Shown: positions 21,176-31,518 of the stretch, piece after piece
Position numbering within the stretch: position 1 is the first letter of the stretch
Layout of the letters: each line of letters begins with the position of its first letter
Assembly (NCBI RefSeq): GCF_950295315.1
Contig: NC_080168.1
Coordinates: 70,317,254 to 70,381,253, forward strand
From: Erinaceus europaeus
Lineage: Eukaryota; Chordata; Mammalia; Eulipotyphla; Erinaceidae
DNA: 64,000 bases
Reading direction: 5' to 3'
Translations under genes and position numbers: made by a program
The notes under the pieces: generated by a model
The model's input: the letters and a program-made list of their open reading frames with translations, nothing else
Told to the model about the DNA's origin: nothing
Database searches by the model: none

Positions 21176-21895
21176 GACAGTACAGATTTTAATTCGTGTT
21201 TAAAATGACATGTCTTCGTAACAAAGGTTTCTCTCCTCGTGTATTAATGACTATGTTTATGTGTATGTTTAAAGTTTGGTAAACAGTAGCTTTAAGGCTA
21301 AATTCTTACTAGTCAAAGATAAATGAAAAAGGTTTTCAACGTAATTCTCATAAAGATAAAAATTAACTTACATTTAAAGTCTGAGGTAAAAATTAGTTAA
21401 CAATCAATATATTTCAACTAAGTTGGTCTAAACAAAAGGTTAAATAGACTTGTTGATATGTAAAACACTACCTTCTCTATTAGAAATGGTAGATCGCACA
21501 ATGGCTATGCTAATTATTCTCATGCCTGAGGTTTCCTCTCCGGCCCACACCTAGGGTGTGTCTCCATCTTGAATGGGTGTAACAAAAGGTTAAAAGACGT
21601 TGTTGATATGTAAAAGTCTCAAATTCCTTCTCTATTAGAAATGTTAGATCGTGCAGTAGATATGCTAATAACAAGTTTTGTTTCATAGTAAGTAAGTTGC
21701 AGCCAGCTGCCTTTGAGACCCTAGGCCGTTCCCCGCCCCCATGCAAATGCCCGTCGAGGCAAGTAGCCCCCCAGAGGCAAGAAATGTTTTTTTTTTTCAG
21801 ATATGGCCCCCTCAGGCCTTCCCTTGGCAACATGCTGGTTTTGGTTATATATGTTTCTGTTCACCCCACACCCTTGATACTATAGTCATTTAGTT
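21176..21895 (+). other. Noncoding 3' interior of copy 1 with direct repeat
   Basis: AT-richer than the ORF. Contains two about 85-bp repeats (21431-21513 and 21581-21669) that share AACAAAAGGTTAAA, TTGTTGATATGTAAAA and CCTTCTCTATTAGAAATG, offset by 150 bp. The same pair exists in copy 2. Position just upstream of the 3' LTR is where type D viruses carry an RNA export element; homology is not shown. Confidence 0.6.
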
Positions 21896-21910
21896 AAAAA
21901 GAAAAGGGGG
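21896..21910 (+). promoter_or_regulatory. Polypurine tract, copy 1
   Basis: AAAAAGAAAAGGGGG, then AAT, then the 3' LTR. The same tract precedes the 3' LTR of copy 2. Confidence 0.85.
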
Positions 21911-21913
21911 AAT

Positions 21914-22347
21914 TGTCGTATGCTTTACATTGGCTTGTTCTAGCCCTCCCCCTCCAAGAGAATTGGATGAGTCCTGTTAATTTCGCGGGCCTGCTTGGCC
22001 CCGCCCCAAGGGACCCTGGGAGAGGGTTCCGGAGTCCGAGAGTTCCTGAGTTCCCCAGTGACAGAGTTCCTGAGTTCCGGAGTTCGAGAGTGCGAGGGTG
22101 CGAGAGTTTCTGAGTTCGAGAGTAAGGGAGAGGGTTCCTGAGTTCCAGAGTAAAAGAAAGAGTGCTTGCGCCGCCGCAAAGAGACAGCAGAGTTCTGTTT
22201 GGTGATTAGTTTGTCTTAGTTTATGAATAGTTCCTCCTGAATAAAGAAATACAGCTTCCCTGCCCAGCCGTTGTCTCCGCGTCTCTGTTCACCACCGTGA
22301 AGCAAGCCAAGCCGGCCCGGCAAGAGCCTCAGAGAATTTTAACAACA
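21914..22347 (+). repeat. 3' LTR, copy 1
   Basis: 434 bp. By eye identical to the 5' LTR except GAGCCTCAGAGAATTTT here against GAGCCTACGAATTTT in the 5' LTR. Confidence 0.93.
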
Positions 22348-22353
22348 CTAAAT

Positions 22354-23390
22354 GAGATGATGGCTGGGAACGGCTGGCATGGCTCTACACACCCTCCCAC
22401 AATGTGGAGCAAGGGCCCCAGGGCTCAGTAATCTGCTGTGGACCTACGCTGTTCCACTAGGTGCTCCCACCAATATGACATCCAGTGTCCTTTTCAAGTC
22501 AGAAATTGGGAGCAGAGAACCCTGGAGATTACCCTTGCTCTTTTTCACAGGAAAGTTTACTCCTTTAGGACAGTTCTAGAAGCCCATTGTGAGGCATCTG
22601 TTCACGATGTATCAGGCACAAGAGGGTTTCCTGCATGCTCCCATCAATCAAGGCACTTAAGTGAGTCTGAGCCACAGGGACCATCTGGAACGCAGTGGTG
22701 GGAGTGATTCCAATCCCTGTGTACACACAGGCCAGGCTCCCACTCTGTCAATTACGATGAAATCAGGCCACCAATCATTTGCAAATGCAGAGGAAATTCA
22801 GTGAGTTGCTCAGCTGTCCCTGCAGTGCTCGGACAGTGACATGCACCCAGCCCTGGACACGTTTCAGATCTGCACGAGAGAGCAGAGGACATGGACAGGT
22901 CACAGCCTCACACAGATGCCATCTTCATGGCTGCATCCAAAGCTTTTATTCCCAAGAATTCATAGGTTACCCACCTTAATACCCAGTTTTACATACCCTT
23001 GAAAATCTACCAAGAGAAGCCAGTTGTTAAACATTCCATTCATTCATAAAGTATTTCTTGGAAGATTTGTCTGGTTTACCCAATTGCTACTGAATGCTGA
23101 TTTGGGAGTAGCTATGCACTGAGGAGGGACGACAGATTTTGCAATGAAATTAAAGATGGTGGACTACTGATAATGGAAAGATACACAGATAGAGATTGAT
23201 GATTAGATAGATAGATGCATACGTATGTAGAAGATAGATAAATGATAGAGACATAGATTGATGATAGATGATCGACAGCAGATGATAGATGATAAATATA
23301 AATATCATAGATTAGTGGAGAATAGATAAATGATAGATGATAGAGGTAGTTATGTATATGTAGATAGAAAATAGTTATTATTTTGTTATA
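22354..23390. other. Unique-looking sequence, GATA-rich toward the end
   Basis: No gene recognised. Interspersed GATA/GATAGAT microsatellite at about 23185-23370. Confidence 0.5.
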
Positions 23391-23394
23391 TTTT

Positions 23395-23454
23395 ATTTAT
23401 TTTTTTGGACTGAAAGAAATTAAGAGGGAAAGGGGAGACACAGAGGAAGAGAGA

Positions 23455-23492
<38 letters not shown>

Positions 23493-23590
23493 TAGCACTG
23501 CTTCATCATTTATGAAACTTCCACCCACAGGTGGAAACCTGAACTTGAACATAGATCCTCATGCATGGTAATGTGAGTACCTTAGGCAAA
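23395..23590 (-). mobile_element. SINE with internal CA microsatellite
   Basis: Reverse SINE with (CA)n at 23457-23489 and a CACAGGTGGAAACCTGAACT head region. Confidence 0.75.
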
Positions 23591-23599
23591 TTTTCCAAC

Positions 23600-24555
23600 T
23601 TAGAGAACTAGACGAATTCTTAATGTTTTAATTCTAAAATCCTGTAAATCTCAGGAATTAGGCTGAAAAATTTTAGAAATAATTTCCAGAAAAAAATTTT
23701 GCTTACTACATTCTTTGATAAGATAGTACTGACACCACTTTGGGTGTCATTTTGTCCCTCAGCCATAGCCATGGAAGAGTCTGCTTTAAACTCTCCTCCC
23801 TTCTTAGAAGAAAGAAGATCGAGGGCATGGGGAAAAGAGGCTCAGTGTCTGTACTAGCTTCCACCTATCACCCACAAGTCCCTTCTCTGCCTTAGACTCC
23901 AGTTGTTCTCAGTTTCTATAAACAGGACACAGCTTTTCCCTTAGTAGGTGGGGTAGCTCTCTTTCTAAGTAACCCTTGGGGCTTTCCCAGGAGTTGTCTA
24001 TCCTTTGCAGAGAGGGTATGCCTGTCACCCTTTTGTCTGCCCCCAACCCTGTCTTTCTGGAAACTTCCAAGTCACCTGGTCATCAGCTTTTGCTCCCATT
24101 AGATCACAGTTGTACTCAAATCCTCATCCATCTCCCAGGAATAGAGAAAGAACAAATGTGTTCTACACTAAGCAGATACCTCCCCTCTGAGAAGACTCAA
24201 AGAGAAGGCCCAATTCCCACAAGAGTGTTAATTCAATTGCTTGGCCCTGCCTCCTATCTCCCTAATCTAAGCCAATTTTGACTCTTGCATCATCAGCATG
24301 GAACAAAGGCACTGCTCCTCAGACTTCTATTTTGGTAATTCATTTGTACTGGGCTTCTTATATGACTTAAGTCAACGCAGACTGACTCTCTGAGGTTTGG
24401 AAATCAAATGTCACCAAAACAAAGATTACTGGTAAAGTCACCAAAAGGGAAGGTCAAACACAAAAACAAGAATGTGGAAATGTTGTCAACATTTCCTGGT
24501 GGCCTTAATTGTTTGCTGATATCCTGATTATTCCCAGGGACAATGTTGCCATTCT
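23600..24555. other. Unique-looking sequence without a gene
   Basis: The 101-codon frame at 23976-24281 overlaps a second frame, has no recognisable domain, and lacks supporting splice or promoter signals. Confidence 0.45.
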
Positions 24556-24558
24556 TTT

Positions 24559-24960
24559 AAAATATTTTTTATCATTTTATAGTGAGGTTAATGGTTTATA
24601 GTATAGCTGTTGACACGTGGATATTTCTTGTTTCTGTGAGATGTATCTGCAAAACACTCTCATCCCAGCTTAGGTCCTTTTCCACCATTATGCACAAGGT
24701 CCCCAAAGCCCTACTGCCATCCCCACTCAGCCTCCTTCCTTCCCCTCCTTCCTTACAGTCCTTTTCTTTAGAGCTATATGCCAAACCCAATCTAAGGGTC
24801 ACTTTGAGTTTTCCCTTTCTGTATTTACTTCTTAAGTTCCACCTATGAGTGAGATCATCTAGTATTCATCCTTCTCTTTTTGCCTTATCTCACTTAACAT
24901 GTTTCCTTCAAGCTCCATTCAGGCAAAGGCTTCGGTTGCAAACAATCCCCTCCCATCAGA
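24559..24960 (-). mobile_element. L1 3' UTR, antisense
   Basis: Shares the order ATTTTAT...GAGGTTAATGGTTTATAG, then ACCTATGAGTGAGATCATCT, then TTATCTCACTTAACATGTTT with the reverse complement of L1 3' ends at 35600-35940 and 62832-63209, with substantial divergence. Confidence 0.7.
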
Positions 24961-24964
24961 GTAA

Positions 24965-25860
24965 GGAAAATCTTTCCACTCAAGGATATTACAGCAGGCT
25001 GTCTCCCAGGCAGAAACACACCACTGAATTTCCATGACCCACATCATAAGGAATCCTTTTTTTCTTTTAAACTACTCCATTGACAAAACACCTTAAGTAT
25101 GCTAGAAATCACAGGACTCTCAGCTTACACTTCAAAAGCAGGGAGAGCTCAGTGTCTCCCTTTTGTTCCCAAATAAAAATAGTCTGAGTGAGTTATAGGG
25201 AAGGACAAAGGACAAAGGCATCCATCCATCTGTGCCACCACTAGCAGGGCCACTCTGGGGACAGACATGAGGCAAAGAGTTCACCCTCCCTGCTCCAAGT
25301 CCACTCACTCAAGGCCCACAACACTCCAGGGTCTGTCCGGTGCTTTGCAACCACTATTTTTAAGCCCTGTCACAGCTTTTCTCAGTCAAGTTTATTCTTC
25401 CCATTCTACAAAGGAAGGAAACTGAAGATTAGACAAGCTAGCCAACCAGTCTAGATCATAGCCAGAGGGAGAGATATGACTCCTAAGTCCTCAAACATGA
25501 CACAGATATTTACAGCGTGGGTATGAAGACCTCTGGGGGGGTAATATTTAACATGAACTAGAAGCAGTTTTCCATTCTAGAACGAGGTATTAGAAGTAAC
25601 AGAGTAGTCATAATAATACCTTCTGATACATTGCTCAAATAAAACCTGTTTCCCTAACAAATTAGTTTCATAAAATAGGGGAGAAATATCATGAGTAGCA
25701 GAGTGGATTAAAATGGATGCATTTCTTGTATATTTTGGTGAAGGTAATCCACCATTTATTTGGACAACCTCTGGTAACTATATGCAGATAAAGAGGGGTG
25801 ATTTTTTAACTTACCTTCACAACTCCAAAGTAATTAGGCAAAGACACTAATTCATTTGAA
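24965..25860. other. Unique-looking sequence without a gene
   Basis: No ORF, RNA gene or repeat recognised. Confidence 0.45.
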
Positions 25861-25863
25861 GAA

Positions 25864-26176
25864 AATAAATTACTTTTTTATTATTTATTTATTTATTCTC
25901 CTTTGTTGCCCTTGTCATTTTATTGTTGTAGTTATTATTGTTGTTGTTATTGATGTTGTTGTTGGATAGGACAGAGAGAAATGGAAAGAGGACGGGAAGA
26001 CAGAGAGGGGGAGAGAAAGATAGATACCTGCAGGCCTGCTTCACCACTTGTGAAGAGACTCCCCTGCAGGTGGGGAGCCAGGGCTCAAACTGGGATCCTT
26101 ATGCTGGTCCTTGCATTTTGCGCCATGTGCACTTAACCCGCTGCGCTACCGCCCGACTCCCCGATAAATTACTTTT
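25864..26176 (-). mobile_element. Young full-length SINE with target duplication
   Basis: Reverse copy with intact head (GGGGAGTCGGGCGGTAGCGC on minus) and AAC-rich tail. Flanked by ATAAATTACTTTT on both sides (about 25864-25876 and 26164-26176), indicating recent L1-mediated insertion. Confidence 0.93.
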
Positions 26177-26219
26177 ATAATATATTTAAAATGCTATCTC
26201 CCCCCCCCAAAAAAATGTG

Positions 26220-26530
26220 ATCTCCAAGCAGTGATTCACTCAGTAGGGTACACACATTACCATATGCTAGGACCTGGGTTCAAGCATGCAGTCCCCACAT
26301 GCAAAGGAGAAGTTTCATGAGTGGTAGAACAGTACTACAGCTGTTTCTCCTTCCTCCTCTCTCTCCCCCTTCTCTTCTTTCTATCTCTGTCAGTCTCTCA
26401 CCTTTTATCAGAAAAGAAAGACTACCAGGGACAGTGAATTTGTCATGCAGTCACCAACAAAGCAAGGACTTGGGAGGTGGTACAGTGGCTAAAGCATTCA
26501 GCTGTCTCTATAACAAAACAAAGCAAACAA
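26220..26530 (+). mobile_element. Two consecutive SINEs
   Basis: First copy AAGCAGTGATTCACTCAGTA ... GACCTGGGTTCAAGCATGCA (26220-26455). A second short head (GGGAGGTGGTACAGTGGCTA) runs from about 26465 and ends in an A/G-rich tail. Confidence 0.75.
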
Positions 26531-26754
26531 ACAAAAAAAAAAAGAATGAAAGAAAGAAAGAGAGAGAGAGAAAGGGAAAACAAGAGCAAAAATGACCACT
26601 GGAAAAAGTAGAGTTGTTGCATAGGTACTGATGCCCTTAGGTTATCCTGGTTGCAAAAAAACATGAAAAATAAATGGATGAACAAATACTTAAGTAAATA
26701 AAAAATAACTTATAAAAAGAAACCTTGTATTCCTATCTGAGAAACAAAGCAAAG

Positions 26755-26895
26755 GCTAGAAAAGTGTTACACTGGATAAAGCTTTGGACTCTCTGGGATG
26801 AGGTCCCAATTTCAGTCTCTAGTATTTCATGTGCCAGAGTGCTCTGCTTCATTCTTATAAACAAATAAATAAATACTTGAGAAAGAGAGAGAGAA
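26755..26895 (+). mobile_element. SINE, GGATAAAGCTTTGGA subtype
   Basis: ACTGGATAAAGCTTTGGACT, GTGCCAGAGTGCTCTGCTTC, and an AAATAAATAAAT tail. Confidence 0.75.
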
Positions 26896-27224
26896 ACAAA
26901 TTAAATTTAGTTTGTAAAATGGCTGACTTCCAGAGAATAAAACACTTTGATACTTTGCTGCAGGCTGTTTTGTGGGTTTTGCAGTTTTTGCTTTCCTTTT
27001 GCATTTTGTTTTGTTTGACTACTGGGTTAGTAGAAAATACCCTGCATATTCAAGCTACTAAATAAGTGTTCTCTCTCCTTTCACTAGTATGGGAAGAATA
27101 ATTTCCAGTAGGCAAAGTTAAGGCAGATTAGTGGAACAAAAAAAAAGAAAAAAAAAAAAGCTCTACTGGGACTTTTTTATTCTTCATAACTCAAGTTTAA
27201 TTTATGACAATTCAAAGAAAGGTT

Positions 27225-27510
27225 GGGAGGTAGGAAGACGGTGCACCCAGCTGAGTCCACACTTTACCATTCACAAGGACCCAGGCTCAAGCCTCTGGAC
27301 CCACCTGCAAGTGGGAATCTTCACCTGCAGTGAAGCAGGGTTGCAGGTCTCTCCTCCTCTCTATTTTCCCCCTCCCCTCTTAATTTCCCTCTGTCTTACC
27401 AAAGGGAGAAAAGAAAGAAGTCTTTAAGGTTGACAGAATATCTCACCTGAGAGGTTGTCTGTTTGCTACGCACATGACCCAGGTTCAATCCACTAAGCTC
27501 AAACAATAAC
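27225..27510 (+). mobile_element. SINE plus truncated SINE head
   Basis: 27225-27425 has GGTAGGAAGACGGTGCACCC and AAGGACCCAGGCTCAAGCCT. 27430-27510 carries a second head-like stretch with GACCCAGGTTCAATCC. Confidence 0.75.
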
Positions 27511-27514
27511 AATA

Positions 27515-28100
27515 GAGAGAGAAAAAGGTTCTTGTGGGTCATCCAATGTTAACACCTACAGGATATGAGAAAATGGTGTACCTCAATTTAAGTTATTATC
27601 CTTTTACCTCCTGTGCCTACCATCTTATTAAGCCTGTGCATAGCACGTAATTACCATGTAAGTGAGATTGCTATGTGCTGGTGAGGTGGCAAGAAGCAGA
27701 GGAAGTGAAGGGAATGCCTCGCAGTAGGCCTCTGGAAGTCCTGGAGGGCACACACAGGATTTAGTCACTCCCCCCCTCCCTCTGAGCCAGGTTCCTGGAC
27801 CTGGACTCTGGCCACCATGACCAATGACTCTGAATCATGATCACTCCAACCCCAGTCTCATCTCTGGGGGTTGCCTCTATAGCTCACAGGAAGCATTCAT
27901 CCTAGCCAATGCTTTCATCTGCTCAGACTTCAGGGTCAACACCCCAAATTCAGGGCATGATCCCCTCCAATCCCCACTCTACAGATACACAAGAGAACAG
28001 ACCTGTGTGCTATCTGAGAACATCCCCCCACTCTAGAGTGACTTTTCTCCACACAGTTATAGAGCAGGTGTATGATGGCACTGCTCCTGCATGAGAAAGC
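27515..28100. other. Unique-looking sequence without a gene
   Basis: Overlapping 60-80 codon frames on both strands. None has a recognisable domain. Confidence 0.4.
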
Positions 28101-28104
28101 ATCA

Positions 28105-28378
28105 TGGCAGATGGTGGGGCCAGGTTGTGATGTACCAAGTAGAGCACACAGGCTTCCATATTTGACCTGACTCAAGGCTCAGGTCCTCAGATATGCTAGA
28201 GAGCTTTACATGCAGAGGAACAGTGCTTCAGGTGTCTCTCCTTCTCTTTCTCCCTTCCTTCTTCTGTCTCTTGCCCTCTCTAAAAAGAAAAAAGAAGAAG
28301 AAAAAGGCCTTTGGAACTAGTTTTGTTGCTGTACAGGCATCAAGACTCTGTGATAATCCTGGTGCAAATAATAAATAA
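28105..28378 (+). mobile_element. SINE, diverged
   Basis: GGGGCCAGGTTGTGATGTAC head, GTGCTTCAGGTGTCTCTCC, and the TCTGTGATAATCCTGGTGCA 3' signature. Confidence 0.75.
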
Positions 28379-28599
28379 AATCAAAATGTAAAAAGCTATA
28401 TTAATGCAAGTTAAAAGGAAAGGGCCTGTAAAGATTCTCTCCTGTGCCATAAATATTTACAACAAAAGGAAGGAATGAGTATGGAGGACACAGTTAACAG
28501 GGATCCAGTGAAAGCAGGAGGAGCTCTGATAGTACCTGTGGTGGGTAGAGGGGCAGAAAAAGACACAGGCCACCTCTCAGCACAAGAATGTAGGTTAGG

Positions 28600-28775
28600 A
28601 CTAGAGAGGTTGCTCACTGGACAATGCACATTCTTTGCCATGCCATGTGTGAGATCCAGGTTTGAGCCCCAGAACCACTTGGGAGTGCCGTGGCACCATG
28701 ATGTGATGTCTCTCCTATTTCTGCCTCTCCTTTTGTCTCTCTGTCTGAATGAAAAGGTGGCCCAGAGCAGTGAAA
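28600..28775 (+). mobile_element. SINE, diverged
   Basis: GACTAGAGAGGTTGCTCACT head, GATCCAGGTTTGAGCCCCAG and a CT-rich 3' part. Confidence 0.65.
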
Positions 28776-28779
28776 TTAA

Positions 28780-29480
28780 ACATATGTGAGACCTTTCTCA
28801 ATCAATAAGTGGATGATAAAAGAAGTGCTGGAAAGAAAGTCAAGGATAAGGATGTCTACAGCATCAGAATTTACTTCCTTCTTATTATTATTCTTCCTCC
28901 CAGCAACGAAATGTGCAAAATTATGTTGGCTGGGTATCAAATCTTCACAGTGGCATCTATTGGAGGGGGCAATGCACTGACTTCTTGCTACCACCCATCC
29001 ACACAGACATGCATGCATTCTGTTCTTTGTGGTGACTTTTGCAACATTTGTTCTCTGCTCCACATTCTTGACTGAGAGAAGAGGGAGATCCAGGTCAAAC
29101 ATTCCAGACACATTTCACTCAGCTACTAAGTCACTAACAGGTCCTGCTCTCTGCTTTCCCCTTACACCATGAGTTTTGCTTTACTGTCAAGTCTCATCTT
29201 CTTTCATTTCTATACAGTTCAATCTTAAATTTGATAAATTACACCACCACCTCTCAATGATCATTTTTATTAAGCAGACATAGACAATGCCACACTTTAG
29301 ACACTGGTGAATTGACGGCTTCGATGAGAACGGTTCTGCCATGGCTGCCAGAAGGGTGTTTCCAGCATAGCGGCTGTGCTCCTGCTTATTTTGCCTCCTC
29401 TGAGTGATATGGCATAGATTGTGTCAAAATACCTTTACAGCTTTGTATCTCTTGTTTTCTTGAATACATTGACATGGATT
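28780..29480. other. Unique-looking sequence without a gene
   Basis: The 111-codon minus frame (28776-29111) and its plus-strand shadows carry no recognisable domain. Confidence 0.4.
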
Positions 29481-29487
29481 CTCTGGG

Positions 29488-29695
29488 ATTAACCCACAAT
29501 GACCCTGGATCCATACTCCCAGAGAGATAGAGAATGTTCCCATTCTCTATCAGGGGAGGCTATCAGGGGAGAAGATGGGAGATGGAGATCAGGTTATGGG
29601 AATTGTGCAGAATTGTACCCCTTATTCTATGGTTTTGCTAATGTCTCCTACCTTAAATGAAAACAAAAATTCAAAAAAAAAAAGAAAAGAAAAAA
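29488..29695 (+). mobile_element. Poly(A) retroposon 3' end with local palindrome
   Basis: ACCCACAATGACCCTGGATC, GGAATTGTGCAGAATTG and an A-rich tail place it in the 5472 family. An extra palindrome GATAGAGAATG-TTCC-CATTCTCTATC (29526-29551) and a repeated CTATCAGGGGA are absent from the other copies. Confidence 0.8.
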
Positions 29696-30488
29696 TGTCC
29701 TGGGGTCTGTCATGTGGGGAATAGGTATGACAGTTCTTCCCTCAGAGCAACTATGCTGTTATATTCTTTTGGTTTGGGTTGAATTAAGACAGACTCAGGC
29801 TCTGGGTTGGGCAGAGCAGTGGAGGCTATGCAATGAATCCCTTCCTAGACAATATGGGATAGCTATGATCATGGTTTTTCTCTTATTTTTCTGAACATTC
29901 TGCTCTATGTTAATTGTAGATTCTTCTATTGAGCATTTCCACCTCTCTCCATCATAAAATGCATCATTTTTCCTGGAGAATTTCTGAACATTTATAGGCA
30001 ATTATGTAATCCTCACTATACTCAGTGAAAAATCAGGCCCCTACTTTGAGTCTCCATTGCTACTGCCCTCAGAATCTGGAGCAGCGACAGGGAGGGACAC
30101 CAGGGGATGGAGATCTAACCAGGAAACTCAGGAGAAAACCTATAACTCGGTGGCATAGCTGAGGGGCTGTGAAAGTCTCTTTGCATAACCACTGGATTAT
30201 CTCTGCCACACCCTGCTTTATCTCTTGGTCAGGAGTCAGTGATTTTAAGCTGAAACCAATTGATAGTTTAAAAGCCTTCAGGCTCCCATAGACTACAGGG
30301 AAGGAAAAAAAAATGAGGCTTTTAAACCACTGAACTCCAACTCAGGGATTAAAATACTATTGAAACAACTGTTAACTTCCACCACTGTGAACCCTTTAAT
30401 TAACTTACTTAGACACAAGTCAATCCAGGAAATAGTGATCAGTAATTTGAAAAGTACTGATAAAGGGAACTCATAACATAATATATAA

Positions 30489-31461
30489 AATGGTTAAAAC
30501 AACAAGAAGAAATATCTGAGAATCGAACCAGGACAAGAGTCCAGCTAAAAGTCCTCCAGAGGGTGAAGAACAAAATAATGAGTTCAACATCCAAACATTA
30601 GCTAAGGAAATAATAACAGGAGTGAATAAAGAATTTGAAAAAAAATGTAATCAGAAATACAGGAACAAGAAATGATTCTATGGAAGAAAATACTAATTAT
30701 CTCATGGTTATTAGAGAGCTGAAAGCTGAAATCACTGAGCTAAGAACGCAACTAGTTGAACAAGCTAAAACAGTATCAGAACAGGGTAACACAATAGATG
30801 AACTCCAGAAAACAGTAGAGGGCAGAGAGAATAGAATCAATGAGGCTGAAGACAGAATTAGCAAGATTGAGGATGAATTAAAGACAATTAAAAAAGAAGT
30901 AAGAGATCTCAAAAAGAGATTAAGAGATGCTGAAAACAAGAACAGAGACCTATGGGATGACTTCAAAAGAAACAATATACTCATTATTGGCATACCAGAG
31001 GAAGAAAGAGGAGAGGAAGAAAGCATTTTCCAGGCCATAATAGCTGAAAACTTCTCTAGTCTAGATAACATCAAAGACATAAAGATTCAAGAAGCCCAGA
31101 GGATCCCAAACAGAATTAACCCAGACCTAAGGACACCAAGACATATCATACTTAGAATGGAAAGGAATAAGGTTAAAGAAAGGATCCTAAAGGCTTCAAG
31201 AGAAAAAACAAGGAGTCACCTACAAAGGAAAACCCATAAGATTAGCAGCAGACTTCTCCATACAAACACTAAGGCCAGAAGAGAATGGTAAGATATCTAT
31301 TGAGTGCTCAATGAGAAAGGCTTTCAACCGAAAATACTATATCCTGCTAGACTGTCATTCAGACTAGATGGAGGCATCAAAACCTTCTCAGACAAGCAAC
31401 AGTTGAAGGAATCAACTATCACCAAGCCTGCCCTGAAAGAAGTTCTAAAAGGTCTTCTATA
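30489..31461 (+). pseudogene. L1 ORF1 (RNA-binding chaperone) pseudogene
   Basis: ORF1p normally trimerises through a coiled coil and binds L1 RNA with an RRM and a C-terminal domain. The longest open part, 30635-31291, has a heptad-rich coiled coil (residues about 25-105), then NNILIIGIPEEERGEEES (start of the RRM) and RHIILRMERNKVKERIL of the C-terminal region. The N-terminal portion and the last about 55 codons are in other frames or beyond stops, so ORF1 is broken at both ends. Confidence 0.88.
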
Positions 31462-31518
31462 AACAGTCAGATCATCATAAATAGGCCATATATCAGAACA
31501 GTCTAAAACTATACAAGA

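Larger units (their letters stand above)
19855..22353 (+). mobile_element. Young non-autonomous class II LTR retrotransposon (copy 1)
   Basis: A complete element of 2487 bp (19861-22347) flanked by a perfect 6-bp target duplication CTAAAT (19855-19860 and 22348-22353). The LTRs (432 and 434 bp) appear identical apart from a small change just before the terminal GAATTTTAACAACA, so the insertion is recent. The 1.6-kb interior has a lysine-tRNA-like primer site, one 270-codon ORF, a noncoding 3' part with a direct repeat, and a polypurine tract. No gag, protease, reverse transcriptase, integrase or conventional env is visible, so it must be mobilised in trans. The 6-bp duplication and primer type fit betaretrovirus-like ERVs. 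Confidence 0.93.
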
